Part shown: piece after piece, positions 1 through 10,200 of the stretch
Position numbering within the stretch: position 1 is the first letter of the stretch
Layout: each line of letters begins with the position of its first letter
Source: Clostridia bacterium
GTDB lineage: Bacteria; Bacillota; Clostridia; Christensenellales; Aristaeellaceae
NCBI GenBank assembly: GCA_017430225.1
Contig: JAFRNK010000128.1
Location: forward strand, 1-60,200
Reading direction: 5' to 3'
Length of the DNA: 60,200 nucleotides
Translations under genes and position numbers: made by a program
The notes under the pieces: model-generated
Told to the model about the DNA's origin: nothing
What the model saw: the letters and a program-made list of their open reading frames with translations, nothing else
The model's database searches: none

Positions 1-1539
1 ACGGTATTCGAGGATAAACTGCTTTGGATCGCCCGGCAATACGCTGTGAAGGGCATCAAATACGCGGAAATCACGGATACCGCCCTGACGAAGCCGTCAG
101 AGAGCATCCGGGTCCTCAGTCAGGCTCACCGGGTGATGCCTGCTGTCACGGCCGAAACAGGCGTCCTGATCCGTTTTCTGGCCGGTATACGCCGTATTCC
201 GCTGACGATCGTCAAGGATCAGCGGACGCCGAATGACTATCTCTCCGACAACCTTCGCGTGATTCGAGCGATTGCACTGGATCCATATGTCGCGGGCGCG
301 GATATCATCGGCGAAGAAATCAACGATATCATGGAGCTTCGCCAGGTCATTGGCCAGCTGGTCAAGCTGACGGCTGTCGAACCGGACTTTGTGATCAGGA
401 TTCACGCGGGGGAGAGCGATAGCCTGCGTGACAATGTAGCCAACAGCCTGAAATGTGTGCGCGAAGCGCTCGAACCGGGTCAGCCGATGCCCCATCTCCG
501 CATCGGTCACGGCTTGTATACCTGCAACCTGAAAAGCCCCAAAGGCGAACGGCTGCTGCGTGAACTGAAAGAAAGCGGCGCAGTGCTGGAATTCCAGATC
601 ACCTCCAATGTCCGTCTGAACAACCTGAGCAACCTGGAACATCATCCGCTGAAAACATATCTGAACGCCGGAGTACGGTGCGTGCAGGGTACGGACGGAG
701 GCGCGCTGTACGGAACGGATTCGATCGACGAAGAACTTTCGCTCGAAAAACTCCTGGAACTGAGCTTTGACGAGCTGAAACTGATGCGTGAGACGGATGC
801 GATTGTATGCAGGGACGGGAAGGCTGCGTTTACCAGAAAACAGACGGACATGCATACAGACGGTAAAACCGTCGCGCAATGGCTGAAATCAAGAATGACA
901 GCGTCAGATCAGCCTTGCGATACGCTCGTCCAGCGTGATCAGCGGCAGGAAGCCTCGGCCGTTCTTGCTGACAGATTAGGTACATTGCCTGCTGAACGCC
1001 TTCCGATCATCATTGCTGGCGGCAGTTTCAATAACAGCACACATCATACGGCGATGACCGAGCAGGGGAAAGCTTTGATCGACAGTCTGCTCACATCGTG
1101 TGATCCGGAACGTGTCGTATTCGTCATCGGCCACCGCCTGACTGGATATGAAGCATATCTGGTCAAAGAGAACCGCGGTCGAATTCCGGTACACGCCATC
1201 GTACCGACCATGCTGACGCAGGCTGAAACCAGCAGGCTGATTAACAGCAAAGCGACTGTCAGCCTGTCCATCGAGTCTTCCGGACTGGGTTTGTACAAGA
1301 GCTTTGCTTATGAGATATTCAAGCACAGGCCGTCGATCCTGCTGGCTTTTGACGGCAACGCTGCTGCTGCCAACCTGATCCAGGAAGCCAAAAACGGCCG
1401 TTATAAGTGCCGGATTTTTGTGAACCGGCGTTCCCGCGATCTGCTGCGCAAAGCGCAGACGCTGCAGGGCTACGTACATTTTCTGGAGGAAGAGGATCTT
1501 CTGAAAAGCTATCTTCCACTGCAAAAACCTCCCCGTTGA
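1..1539 (+). CDS. Adenosine deaminase-fold metal-dependent hydrolase with C-terminal Rossmann-like domain (5' partial)
   Basis: The frame is open to the left edge, so the true start and the first metal-binding HxH motif lie outside the window; 512 residues are visible. An adenosine/AMP deaminase signature follows in order: RIHAGES (metal His and catalytic Glu), RIGHGLY, a TSNVRLNN segment, and TDGG where the family usually has TDDP. The first Asp (metal ligand) is kept but the second is Gly. Residues beyond about 330 form a second domain that starts IIIAGGSFN and has alternating hydrophobic strands; it resembles a SLOG/LOG-type nucleotide-binding Rossmann fold, which is inference from pattern only. 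Deamination of a purine nucleoside or nucleotide is the family expectation, but substrate and even activity are unproven. The stop codon lies within the loop of the terminator hairpin. Confidence 0.7.
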   Translation, partial: TVFEDKLLWIARQYAVKGIKYAEITDTALTKPSESIRVLSQAHRVMPAVTAETGVLIRFLAGIRRIPLTIVKDQRTPNDYLSDNLRVIRAIALDPYVAGADIIGEEINDIMELRQVIGQLVKLTAVEPDFVIRIHAGESDSLRDNVANSLKCVREALEPGQPMPHLRIGHGLYTCNLKSPKGERLLRELKESGAVLEFQITSNVRLNNLSNLEHHPLKTYLNAGVRCVQGTDGGALYGTDSIDEELSLEKLLELSFDELKLMRETDAIVCRDGKAAFTRKQTDMHTDGKTVAQWLKSRMTASDQPCDTLVQRDQRQEASAVLADRLGTLPAERLPIIIAGGSFNNSTHHTAMTEQGKALIDSLLTSCDPERVVFVIGHRLTGYEAYLVKENRGRIPVHAIVPTMLTQAETSRLINSKATVSLSIESSGLGLYKSFAYEIFKHRPSILLAFDGNAAAANLIQEAKNGRYKCRIFVNRRSRDLLRKAQTLQGYVHFLEEEDLLKSYLPLQKPPR

Positions 1540-1552
1540 CGGGGAGGTTTTT
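1523..1552. terminator. Rho-independent terminator, probably bidirectional
   Basis: A perfect 12-bp inverted repeat (AAAAACCTCCCC / GGGGAGGTTTTT) with a 6-nt loop. It has A and T tracts on both sides, so it can work for the plus-strand hydrolase and for the convergent L,D-transpeptidase gene. The hydrolase stop codon falls in the loop (1537-1539). Confidence 0.9.
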
Positions 1553-1570
1553 GAGTGCGGTAAATGAATA

Positions 1571-3190
1571 TTACCTCTGCGCTTTTGCGGCGATCTGCTG
1601 TTTCTTCTGAATCTCAACGAGCTTGTTATACGTTTTTTCGTTCATGACGCCGTCGGCGCTGAGCTTGTTGGCTTTCTGGAAGCGTTTGACTGCGGATTGT
1701 GTCAGCGGCCCGTAATAACCGGTTGCGGTCGTATCCTTGAAATAACCGAGCTTTTCAAGCGTTTTCTGAAGCCAGAAAACTGTCATGCCGTAGTGGCGGG
1801 AGCGTAGGCGCTGGTAAGCGGGCGGCTCGGCGTCGAAATCGTAGCTTGAAGCGGGGATAACGGTGTTGCCGGCGTTTGATTTGCGGTATTTCGCGAAAGC
1901 TGCCAGTTCCTTGTCCGTATTGCCGTCATTGTGGATGGTCACGACTGTACCGGCACCGCAATTGTCATACACCCATTTCGCGTCAGTCGTGTGCAGACGG
2001 ATACAGCCGTGCGAAGCGCGGGAGCCGAGATGGTTGAACGTCGACATGTTCGGGTTGTCCGGATTATAGTTGACGTACATGATGGAATGAAAAGCGATAT
2101 TGTCGTCGATCTTGGTCCAGAACTGGGCTGTGCCGCCGCCCCATTTGGGAAAGGTGCACCAGCGCGCTTTCCGGCCGCTGAGCACATAAGTTCCGGGCTT
2201 GCTCGGGTACTTGGTCGTACCGGTGGAGCAGATCATCACGCGCGTCAGTACGGTATATTCCTTGTTCTCGTCATAGGTGTAGACTTTGACGACCTGGTTG
2301 CGGACATCGACGTCCATGGCGTAAGGGACGGGAGTGGGTTCCGGACTCGGCCGCGGCGCGTCATTGACGGTCGCGACTTCCTGGTCGTTAAAGAGGACGT
2401 TCCACGTATCCTCGTTCACGATGCCGGTTTCGGGCAGGCCGTTGTTTTTCTGGAAAGCTTTCACAGCAGCCAGGGTATTCTTAAAGAAACCGGTCGTCGT
2501 CTTCTTGTAGGTGAAATAGCCCAGCTCCTTCAGGCGCTCCTGGACTTTCTGCACGTCGGCGCCTTTGCTGCCATATGCGAGCTTTTTCTTGTAGGGCACC
2601 GTTTCGGTGTAAACGGTGATCGGAGGCTTGGGCGTTGCGGTCGGAGCGGCGAAGATTTCGCGTTCGCTTAAATCGGAATTGAGCAGCGTCAGAGTTTCGA
2701 TGTCCGCGTCGCCGCTGACTTCGAGGCTGTAGAGCTGCTGGAACATACTGACAGCCTGCTGGGTGGTCGCGTCATAATTGCCGGTGATTTCGCCGGAGTA
2801 GAGCGACTTCTCCTTCAGGCGTGTCTGCAGCGCGGAGACGAGATTCCCCGTGTCGCCGACTTTCAGGGGCAGATAGCAGTTGCCGAAAATCACTTCCTGC
2901 GTGTCGTCGTCCGCGATCCCGGTTTCTTCGATTCCGTAATTGGCCTGAACCGCCTTGACAGCATCAGCGGTTGCCTGGTCATACTTACCGCTCGCGGCTG
3001 CAAGATATCCTGTTTCAACCAATCTGGCCTGCAGATTATCGACCATTTCACCTGTATCGCCGGTTTTCAGTTCTTCAAACGTTACAGGTACCGGGTCTTC
3101 GGTATCGACATCTTCAGCCTGTACACTGACAAGGCTGCACAGGATGAGCAGGACGCACAGCAGCGCCGCGATCGGGTGTTTTCTGTTCAT
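1571..3190 (-). CDS. Secreted L,D-transpeptidase with four peptidoglycan-binding domains
   Basis: 539 aa. An N-terminal signal peptide ends near VSVQA, so the product acts in the cell wall. Three PG_binding_1-type repeats (GDTG..V..LQ.RL..., GSKGADVQKVQERL) lie at roughly residues 40-100, 110-170 and 205-265, followed by a Pro-rich linker. A YkuD catalytic domain (about 290-415) carries the SHGCIRL motif with the nucleophilic Cys, and a fourth PG-binding repeat is at about 465-525. The family makes 3-3 peptide cross-links in peptidoglycan. The ATG at 3190 is preferred because GAGGTGG lies just upstream; an in-frame TTG at 3202 has no comparable site. The three-plus-one arrangement around the catalytic domain is larger than usual. 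Confidence 0.93.
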   Translation of the reverse strand: MNRKHPIAALLCVLLILCSLVSVQAEDVDTEDPVPVTFEELKTGDTGEMVDNLQARLVETGYLAAASGKYDQATADAVKAVQANYGIEETGIADDDTQEVIFGNCYLPLKVGDTGNLVSALQTRLKEKSLYSGEITGNYDATTQQAVSMFQQLYSLEVSGDADIETLTLLNSDLSEREIFAAPTATPKPPITVYTETVPYKKKLAYGSKGADVQKVQERLKELGYFTYKKTTTGFFKNTLAAVKAFQKNNGLPETGIVNEDTWNVLFNDQEVATVNDAPRPSPEPTPVPYAMDVDVRNQVVKVYTYDENKEYTVLTRVMICSTGTTKYPSKPGTYVLSGRKARWCTFPKWGGGTAQFWTKIDDNIAFHSIMYVNYNPDNPNMSTFNHLGSRASHGCIRLHTTDAKWVYDNCGAGTVVTIHNDGNTDKELAAFAKYRKSNAGNTVIPASSYDFDAEPPAYQRLRSRHYGMTVFWLQKTLEKLGYFKDTTATGYYGPLTQSAVKRFQKANKLSADGVMNEKTYNKLVEIQKKQQIAAKAQR

Positions 3191-3214
3191 AAGCCACCTC
3201 AATAAATAGACGTT

Positions 3215-3238
3215 AAAAAAGCAGGGATCTCTCCCTGC
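3215..3238 (-). terminator. Hairpin with T-tract upstream of the L,D-transpeptidase gene
   Basis: On the minus strand a GCAGGGA/TCCCTGC stem is followed by six T. It would end read-through from the murG cluster. The predicted transcription start of the transpeptidase promoter lies inside or at the edge of this stem. Confidence 0.75.
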
Positions 3239-3242
3239 CTAT

Positions 3243-3271
3243 ATTGAAATACAAACCGCGCCATTTGTCAA
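3243..3271 (-). promoter_or_regulatory. Sigma-A-type promoter for the L,D-transpeptidase gene
   Basis: Minus-strand TTGACA (3266-3271), 17-nt spacer, TTCAAT (3243-3248). The -35 is perfect and the -10 is four of six. It lies in an AT-rich gap between two genes. Confidence 0.6.
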
Positions 3272-3306
3272 CTCTTTTTTACGAAAATATGACAATATTT
3301 TTACAA

Positions 3307-4080
3307 TTATATAACGGAAATATAAATGCCTGGAAGCGGGTCGCCTGAAAAGTAGCTGTCGACCCTCCAGTGCCCGAAGTGCGTCATCATTTTGTGATGC
3401 CTGGGGAGGTCGATATGCAGGGTTTGTACCGGTTCTGAAGATGTGGGTCTAAACGTGAACGCAACAACCTCGCTGTGCCAGGAACATTTCACTGACTCTC
3501 CGTCCTGCACAAAGCTCTCTGCAGGAGGCATTCGCTCTGTGCTTTGCCGATCTAGAATAAAGCCTTCAGATGATTGGGAGAAATACAAAGCGGCAAGAGG
3601 ACGATTGGCACATGCAAATGCCCGGGATGTGTCCAATTCTGTTTCCATGAGCAGGCAGGACGAAACAGCCGGAAACAGGATTTCCTGACCATCCAGATCC
3701 ATGCGGCCCTGGACAATGTAAATCTGGCATGTTGTTTCCCGATGCACTGAAGTCAGCTCAATATCCCACATGAGGCGTTGGCCGGAACCGCTTTCGATAA
3801 ACCCACTCAGGAAAGATGATCGTTTGCTCTGGCTCATCCGAAATCGAAAGTATTTTGAATCGACTACCAGCCATTTTTCCACGCTCGGTGCAGCCAAAGA
3901 AAAGAACGGCAGCTTTCTTTCGAGGCGATGAAAGGTGCCGTCATAGCGATTGATGATCTGGACTGTTGCCTGTGTATAGAGACGTTCGCGGATCACGGCG
4001 CACTGCCATGCCGCACCGGGGGAAAGCACGGTCGCACAGAAGGTATGGGCCGGCGCTGTGTTCCCCGCAGCTTTGGTCAT
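3307..4080 (-). CDS. Protein of unknown function downstream of murG
   Basis: 257 aa. I do not recognise a family. Its start overlaps the murG stop by four bases (ATGA), which implies translational coupling in one operon. No signal peptide, membrane segment or clear catalytic motif is visible. The sequence has alternating hydrophobic and polar stretches and many aromatic residues, suggesting a beta-rich soluble protein. It is the last gene before a terminator. The coupling to murG hints at a role in envelope or cell-cycle work, but nothing in the sequence itself shows this. Confidence 0.65.
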   Translation of the reverse strand: MTKAAGNTAPAHTFCATVLSPGAAWQCAVIRERLYTQATVQIINRYDGTFHRLERKLPFFSLAAPSVEKWLVVDSKYFRFRMSQSKRSSFLSGFIESGSGQRLMWDIELTSVHRETTCQIYIVQGRMDLDGQEILFPAVSSCLLMETELDTSRAFACANRPLAALYFSQSSEGFILDRQSTERMPPAESFVQDGESVKCSWHSEVVAFTFRPTSSEPVQTLHIDLPRHHKMMTHFGHWRVDSYFSGDPLPGIYISVI

Positions 4081-5141
4081 TGCTGAACTTCCTCGATCAT
4101 TTCCAGGATACGGGCAGTGCCGTTGATTTCCGGAGCTTCTTCGAGCGCTTTGAGGAGAGCGTCTTTCTGTTCAAACAGCTGATGGATATGGCTGACGAGG
4201 GTCTCCCGTGTCATCTTTTCCTGCTCGAGTACCATGGCGAGACCGCGCTGCTCATAACTGCGGGCATTCAGAACCTGGTCGCCGCGGGACGCTGAAAGGG
4301 GATAAGGGATGAGCAGCATGGGCTTCTTCAAAGCCTGAAGTTCACACAGTGAATTGCTTCCCGCGCGGGAGAGAACGGCGTCCGCAGCCGCAAACAGATG
4401 GGGCAGTTCGTCACTGACGAAATCGAACTGGGCGTAGCCGGGTGTGCCTGAAAGACTCTCGTCAATATTCCCTTTGCCGCAGATGTGGATGATGTCCATA
4501 TCCGGAAGCAGATCGGGGAGCGCCTCCCGCAAAACGCGGTTCACGCTCTGCGCGCCGAGGCTGCCGCCGGTCATCAGCAGGACAGGTTTGTTGCCTTTCA
4601 GATTGGCGATTCTCAGACCCTCTTCACGTTTTCCCTCAAACAGCTCGGGCCGCATCGGTGTTCCGGTCATCTCCGCCTTGTTGCCGAGCGCTTTGGCGCA
4701 TTCGGGAAATGTAGTTGCGATTTTCTTCGCGAAGCGGGAGCAGAGCTTGTTCGCCAAACCGGGCGTCAGGTCGCTCTCGTGGCAGACTACCGGAACGCCG
4801 GCGCGCCAAGCACCCCAGACCACGGGCACGGCGACAAATCCGCCTTTGGAGAAACACACGTCGGGCTTCAGTTTGCGGATGATGCGGACGGACTCAAACG
4901 CGCCGGCCAGGACGCGGAACGGATCGGTAAAGTTTTTCCAGTCGAAATAACGGCGCAGTTTGCCGCTTTTGACGGCGTGATAGGTGATGCCTTCGATCCG
5001 GTTCATCATCCCGTGCTCGATGCCGTCTTCCGTGCCGATGTAATGGATTTCGTAGCCCTTTTTCTTGAGTTCCGGGATCAGCGCGAGATGCGGTGTCACG
5101 TGTCCGGCGGTACCGCCGCCGGTCAGTACGATCGTTTTCAT
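4077..5141 (-). CDS. murG: UDP-GlcNAc:lipid I N-acetylglucosaminyltransferase MurG
   Basis: 354 aa, normal length for MurG. The enzyme transfers GlcNAc from UDP-GlcNAc to lipid I at the inner face of the membrane, producing lipid II. Visible marks are the N-terminal glycine-rich loop GGGTAGHVTP, FSKGGFVAVP, the GGSLGAQSVN motif that starts the C-terminal domain, and SRAGSNSLCEL with the nucleotide-sugar-binding acidic residue. The gene stands without the usual mra/mur division cluster; here it follows the zinc-ribbon gene after 6 bases and is coupled to an unknown gene. Confidence 0.97.
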   Translation of the reverse strand: MKTIVLTGGGTAGHVTPHLALIPELKKKGYEIHYIGTEDGIEHGMMNRIEGITYHAVKSGKLRRYFDWKNFTDPFRVLAGAFESVRIIRKLKPDVCFSKGGFVAVPVVWGAWRAGVPVVCHESDLTPGLANKLCSRFAKKIATTFPECAKALGNKAEMTGTPMRPELFEGKREEGLRIANLKGNKPVLLMTGGSLGAQSVNRVLREALPDLLPDMDIIHICGKGNIDESLSGTPGYAQFDFVSDELPHLFAAADAVLSRAGSNSLCELQALKKPMLLIPYPLSASRGDQVLNARSYEQRGLAMVLEQEKMTRETLVSHIHQLFEQKDALLKALEEAPEINGTARILEMIEEVQQ

Positions 5142-5147
5142 ACTATC

Positions 5148-5855
5148 TTACTCGCTGAAAATCAGCAGCCTCCCGCAGGTCTCGCATTCCACTTCCTTGC
5201 CGGACTGGACGTCTTTGACGATGCCGGAGGGCAGCGACATATTGCAGCCGGTGCACTGGGAACCGATCATTTTTGCCAGCGGCGGGAAGCTGTGCCGTTT
5301 GATGGCCTGGTACTTATCCAGATACGCCTGGCTGAGCGGCTTGGCTGCCTCGTCGGCTTTCTCCTTGGCCGCGTTCAGGCGCTCGTTCATTTCCTTGAAT
5401 TCGGCGTCATACACTTCCTTGACCTTATCGAACTCTTTCTTCGTACGGGCGGCGCGCATTTTCACATCGCGCTGCATCTTTTCGCGTTCGACGCTGTCAG
5501 TACGGATGCGCTTGATTTCGCCCTCATAGTCGTTGAGGTTGCTGATAAGGCGCTTCACTTCGGCGATATAGCGCTCGGTTTCCTCTGTGTTCTCAGGCTC
5601 GTTGGTCTGGAGCTTCTCCTGGATCCCCTGAATCTGGCTTTCGGTGCGTTTGATCGCGTCAGAAAGGGCTTCCAGCCTGTCCTGCATGGTAAGGACTTCT
5701 TCACTGATACGGTCCAGGTTCTTCTGCAGTGAAAGCAGGCTGTCACGGTATTTGACCAGCTGCTGACGGTTGGGGGAACGCTTGATCTCTTTGGAGATGC
5801 GCTCCACTTCGATGTCTGCGGTCTGGTAATCCCACAGTAAATTCAGTTGATTCAT
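5148..5855 (-). CDS. Coiled-coil protein with C-terminal C4 zinc ribbon (DUF164 type)
   Basis: 235 aa. Residues about 20-170 are a long charged coiled coil. The C-terminus holds two CxxC pairs (CTGC and CETC) forming a zinc ribbon. Proteins of this COG1579/DUF164 kind are widespread, commonly sit beside Nif3-like genes, and have no settled biochemical role; nucleic-acid binding is often proposed. Start chosen at the ATG at 5855 behind GAGGAGG; an upstream in-frame TTG at 5870 is less likely. Confidence 0.85.
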   Translation of the reverse strand: MNQLNLLWDYQTADIEVERISKEIKRSPNRQQLVKYRDSLLSLQKNLDRISEEVLTMQDRLEALSDAIKRTESQIQGIQEKLQTNEPENTEETERYIAEVKRLISNLNDYEGEIKRIRTDSVEREKMQRDVKMRAARTKKEFDKVKEVYDAEFKEMNERLNAAKEKADEAAKPLSQAYLDKYQAIKRHSFPPLAKMIGSQCTGCNMSLPSGIVKDVQSGKEVECETCGRLLIFSE

Positions 5856-5880
5856 GGTAAACCTCCTCAATGGGTACTGG

Positions 5881-5903
5881 GAACGCTGATATGGTCAGCG
5901 TTC
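5881..5903. other. Intergenic stem-loop between the nif3-like and zinc-ribbon genes
   Basis: Perfect 9-bp inverted repeat GAACGCTGA/TCAGCGTTC with a 5-nt loop. There is no T-tract on either strand, so it is more likely an mRNA-stability or processing element than a terminator. Confidence 0.4.
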
Positions 5904-5934
5904 AGGGGAAAACGGGGAAACAGCGCCTGTACGG

Positions 5935-6708
5935 TTAAAGGAGCGCGCCGATAAACGGCAGGCACGCGCTCTCATAAATCCCGACGGATGAATCGCCGGG
6001 CAGGTTCTCCTTCAGATAGCGAATCAGACGGGGGATCATCGGCGCTTCGCTCGCATAGTGTCCTGCGTCATAGATGACCAGGCCGCGGGCAATCGCGTCA
6101 ATGATCTCGTGGTGGCGGATCTCTCCGGTCAGGTAAGCCTGCGAACCGGCTGCCAGGGCAGCTTGGTAGCCTTCGCCGAACGCGCCGCCGCCGAAAGACA
6201 TGGTCGTGATGAGACTGCTGCCGCTGCCGTACATGCGCACAGGGGCGTCGATCCGGGCTTCGATCAGGTTTTTGACCTGATCCGCGGCCATGGGGGCAGG
6301 CAAATCACCGGTAAAAAGATAGCCTTCCTGTCGCAGGCCGGTGACGCCGATGGCTTCTGCTGAAGAGGCGCTGCCACTCAGGATCGACTGATCCCAGTTG
6401 GTGTGAGCGGCGATCAGGCTGATGCCGTTCATGATCAGTGCGCGGATCGTATCCGCTTCCGGATCGCCCAGAATCAGCGTTTTGCGGCCGTGGAACATGA
6501 GCGGATGATGGGAAACGATCAATTCTGCGCCTAAATTCTTCGCTTCCTCGACAGTTGCTGTGGTCACGTCGAGCGTGCAGAGGATGCTGTTCACCGGATT
6601 GTCCCATCCACCGACCAGAAGGCCTACGTTGTCGTAGGCCTCCGCAGTTTCAAAGGGTGCGAACTGGTTGATGCAGTCATGGACTGCTCTGACTGTCAGC
6701 GGATGCAC
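5935..6708 (-). CDS. Nif3-like dinuclear metal-centre protein (YqfO family)
   Basis: 257 aa from a GTG start. The GTG at 6708 is preferred over the ATG at 6735 because a perfect AGGAGG lies six bases upstream; the ATG has only weak signal. Family marks are VGLLVGG, the metal-ligand motifs SHHPLMFHG and AAHTNWD, and near the C-terminus DAGHYASE. Members bind two metals; the physiological function is unsettled, with GTP cyclohydrolase 1 type 2 a common database label. The gene overlaps the 3' end of trmK by about 30 bases, and the pairing with TrmK is typical of Firmicutes. Confidence 0.9.
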   Translation of the reverse strand: MHPLTVRAVHDCINQFAPFETAEAYDNVGLLVGGWDNPVNSILCTLDVTTATVEEAKNLGAELIVSHHPLMFHGRKTLILGDPEADTIRALIMNGISLIAAHTNWDQSILSGSASSAEAIGVTGLRQEGYLFTGDLPAPMAADQVKNLIEARIDAPVRMYGSGSSLITTMSFGGGAFGEGYQAALAAGSQAYLTGEIRHHEIIDAIARGLVIYDAGHYASEAPMIPRLIRYLKENLPGDSSVGIYESACLPFIGALL

Positions 6709-7338
6709 GGACAGCCTCCTCTCTGAGCCACTCATAACAGCGGATCCCTTCCGGACTCCTGCTGGGCTGGTATGCGGCGAGCTTACGGGCGAGATACGCG
6801 CGGTAGGCGGATGAACTGGTTTTCATGAGGCATGGGCCCAGAAATAATGTGCGTTCGTCCGGCATCTGCGCATCGGCACTGCGTTGCGCGCGCTCCAGGA
6901 CATAATAGCGTCCGCCGCAGAATACGACGATTTCCTCACGGATCTCATATCCCCAGCGATAGAGGCTTCTGCGGACGCGGGCATGCTCGGTATGAGTTGA
7001 AACGATCAGCGTTTCCGGCAGCCGTTCTTCCGGTGCGCTTTCAATGATTTCTGCCGCTGTGTTGCCGCCCATGCCAAGGATGGCGGCGGCATCAACAGGT
7101 TCGGGCAGCGCCGTGAGCCCGTCTCCGACTGCGAATGCTGCACGTTCGGTCAGGCCTTGGATCTGTACATTCCTGCGCGCCTGCTTCAGCGCGTCCGCAC
7201 TCAGATCGGTGATCCACATGCGCTGCGCCTTGTTTGTTTTAAGCAGATGGCAGGCGAGCAGACCGTGGTTGGCGCCGATATCAGCGCCGATCCTGACTGT
7301 GGGGAAGAGCCCGGCGGCTGTGCTCAGGCGCTCATCCA

Positions 7339-7339
<1 letters not shown>
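6677..7339 (-). CDS. trmK: tRNA (adenine-22-N1)-methyltransferase TrmK
   Basis: 220 aa. The SAM-binding Rossmann motif (GADIGANHGLLACHLL) and the downstream DLSADALKQARRN and GMGGNTAAEII segments match the YqfN/TrmK family, which methylates N1 of A22 in tRNA. Its start overlaps the rpoD stop by one base. The rpoD-trmK-nif3 order is a conserved Firmicute arrangement that supports the call. Confidence 0.92.
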
Positions 7340-8418
<1,079 letters not shown>

Positions 8419-8448
8419 ACACTTTTCCCCTTTCGTTCGTTGGGTCAA

Positions 8449-10179
8449 TCAATGCTTCATTGCTGACTGCAGTTCCATCATTTGGCGCAGGAGCGTTCTT
8501 CGCTGGTCGTCGTCTGCGGTGGCGAGCTGCTGTTTGAGGCTGTCCAGTTGCATGCTCAGCCGCTTGCCGCGCATGATCTTCAGGCAGTCTGTCGCGGCTT
8601 TCAGCCGGTCGCTGTCGGTCTCGTAGCTGTCTCCCGAAAAGAGTTCCGCGACTACGCTTCGCTGGTCGTCTGTGACATTGGAGAGGATTTGCGCGGGGGA
8701 CTGTTTTGCGAGCAGCTGCTCGGCGATCGCCCTGAGCTCAGGCTCCTGGAAATCGTCCGGATGGATAAGGCCGTCCGGAAGAACACCCGAGGCCATGATA
8801 CGCAGCAAGGTTTTCTCGCTCTGGTCCGCTTTCGTGTGCTCTGTGCGGGTTGCTCGTTTCGTGCCTGAAAACAGCTGCGTTTGTATCAGCGGCTGCGCGG
8901 ACTGCGAATTTAGCTGAGCAACAATTATTTCGCGGTCGAAGCCGGATTTCCTGCTGATCTGCCGAAGATAAACTTCAATTTCTACGGGATCGCTGACGGC
9001 ATTGATCAGGGAACATGCTTCTTTCACATATTTGATGCGGCCTTCGTCAGAATCAAAATCACTGACCTTTTCAAGGCGCATCAGCCTGAAACGCGTCGGT
9101 GCCATGGGGCTGAGCGCTTCGAAAGCGTCGAGCCCGCGCTGCCGGATCAGTTCGTCCGGGTCGAGTCCGTCGGGAATATAGATCGCTATGACATTGAGCT
9201 GTTCCTGCTCGAAGATGTCCAGGGCCTTTTCGATGGCGTGCTGTCCGGGTTCGTCGCCGTCATAAGCGACGTGCACTTCCGGTGCGAAACGGCTCAGCAG
9301 TTTCGCCTGCTCGGGAGTCAGAGACGTTCCCAGGGTCGCGGCGACGCCTCTGATGCCTGCCTGGGTCAGCGATACGACGTCCATATAGCCCTCGACCAGC
9401 AGTACGCGGGTGAGCTGGCGCTCCTTTTTGAGCAGGTTGGCGGCATAGACGCCTTTCCGTTTATTGAAGACGGGGGTGTCGCCCGTGTTCAGATATTTGG
9501 GCTGGCTTCCGTCCAGGCTGCGCCCGCCGAAAGCCAGGACGTTCCCGAACTGGTCGATGATGGGGAACATTGCGCGTCCGCGGAAGAAATCCCTGGCGGG
9601 CTGCTCTTCCTTCTGGACCGCGAGTCCGGCGAGGAGGATCTCCTCGGTCGTATAACCTTGTTCCTTCAGATAATTGAGCAGGCTGTCGCGCTTGGTGCTG
9701 CTCGCGCCGATCCCAAAGCGCCGGAGAATCCCGTCGGACAGCCCACGGCTGTAGAGATAGTCCAGGGCTTCACGGCCTTCGTCGGTCCACAGCAGTTCGT
9801 GATACCACTGCGCCGCGGCGCGGTTGGCACCGAGCAGGCGTTCGCGCATCGTTTTTCGCTGTTCGTATTCCGGGTCTTCCCGCGTTTCCGGGATGGGCAT
9901 GTGCAGCTGGTTGGCGAGATACTCCACGGCTTCATGGAAAGTCAGCTTTTCCATCTCCATGATGAACTGGATCACGTTGCCGCCGGCTTTGCAGCCGAAG
10001 CAGTAATACAGGTTCAGATCCGGTGTGACCGAGAAGGAAGGGGTTTTCTCGTGGTGGAAAGGACAGCAGCCCCAGTACCGCGAACCGCTCTTTTTCAGCG
10101 GCACATAGCGCGAAACGAGTTCCACGATATCGGCGCGCTGATACAGGTCGTCCATCCACTGCTGCGGATATCGTCGCAT
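8449..10179 (-). CDS. dnaG: DNA primase DnaG
   Basis: 576 aa. The enzyme makes RNA primers for replication. The N-terminal CHC2 zinc finger is visible (C39, H42, C60, C63). The RNA polymerase core with the EGYMDV and YDGDEPGQHA Toprim motifs follows, then a C-terminal helicase-interaction region. ATG 10179 sits behind AGGAGGG; an earlier in-frame start at 10236 would read through the terminator hairpin and is unlikely. It forms the head of the dnaG-rpoD unit. Confidence 0.98.
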   Translation of the reverse strand: MRRYPQQWMDDLYQRADIVELVSRYVPLKKSGSRYWGCCPFHHEKTPSFSVTPDLNLYYCFGCKAGGNVIQFIMEMEKLTFHEAVEYLANQLHMPIPETREDPEYEQRKTMRERLLGANRAAAQWYHELLWTDEGREALDYLYSRGLSDGILRRFGIGASSTKRDSLLNYLKEQGYTTEEILLAGLAVQKEEQPARDFFRGRAMFPIIDQFGNVLAFGGRSLDGSQPKYLNTGDTPVFNKRKGVYAANLLKKERQLTRVLLVEGYMDVVSLTQAGIRGVAATLGTSLTPEQAKLLSRFAPEVHVAYDGDEPGQHAIEKALDIFEQEQLNVIAIYIPDGLDPDELIRQRGLDAFEALSPMAPTRFRLMRLEKVSDFDSDEGRIKYVKEACSLINAVSDPVEIEVYLRQISRKSGFDREIIVAQLNSQSAQPLIQTQLFSGTKRATRTEHTKADQSEKTLLRIMASGVLPDGLIHPDDFQEPELRAIAEQLLAKQSPAQILSNVTDDQRSVVAELFSGDSYETDSDRLKAATDCLKIMRGKRLSMQLDSLKQQLATADDDQRRTLLRQMMELQSAMKH

Positions 10180-10200
10180 GCTGTTCCCTCCTTCCGAAAA

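Noticed and set aside
1-1539. RADAR-type anti-phage deaminase
   Set aside because: No partner ATPase gene is visible on the right side and the left flank is outside the window; the C-terminal domain does not match that known system.
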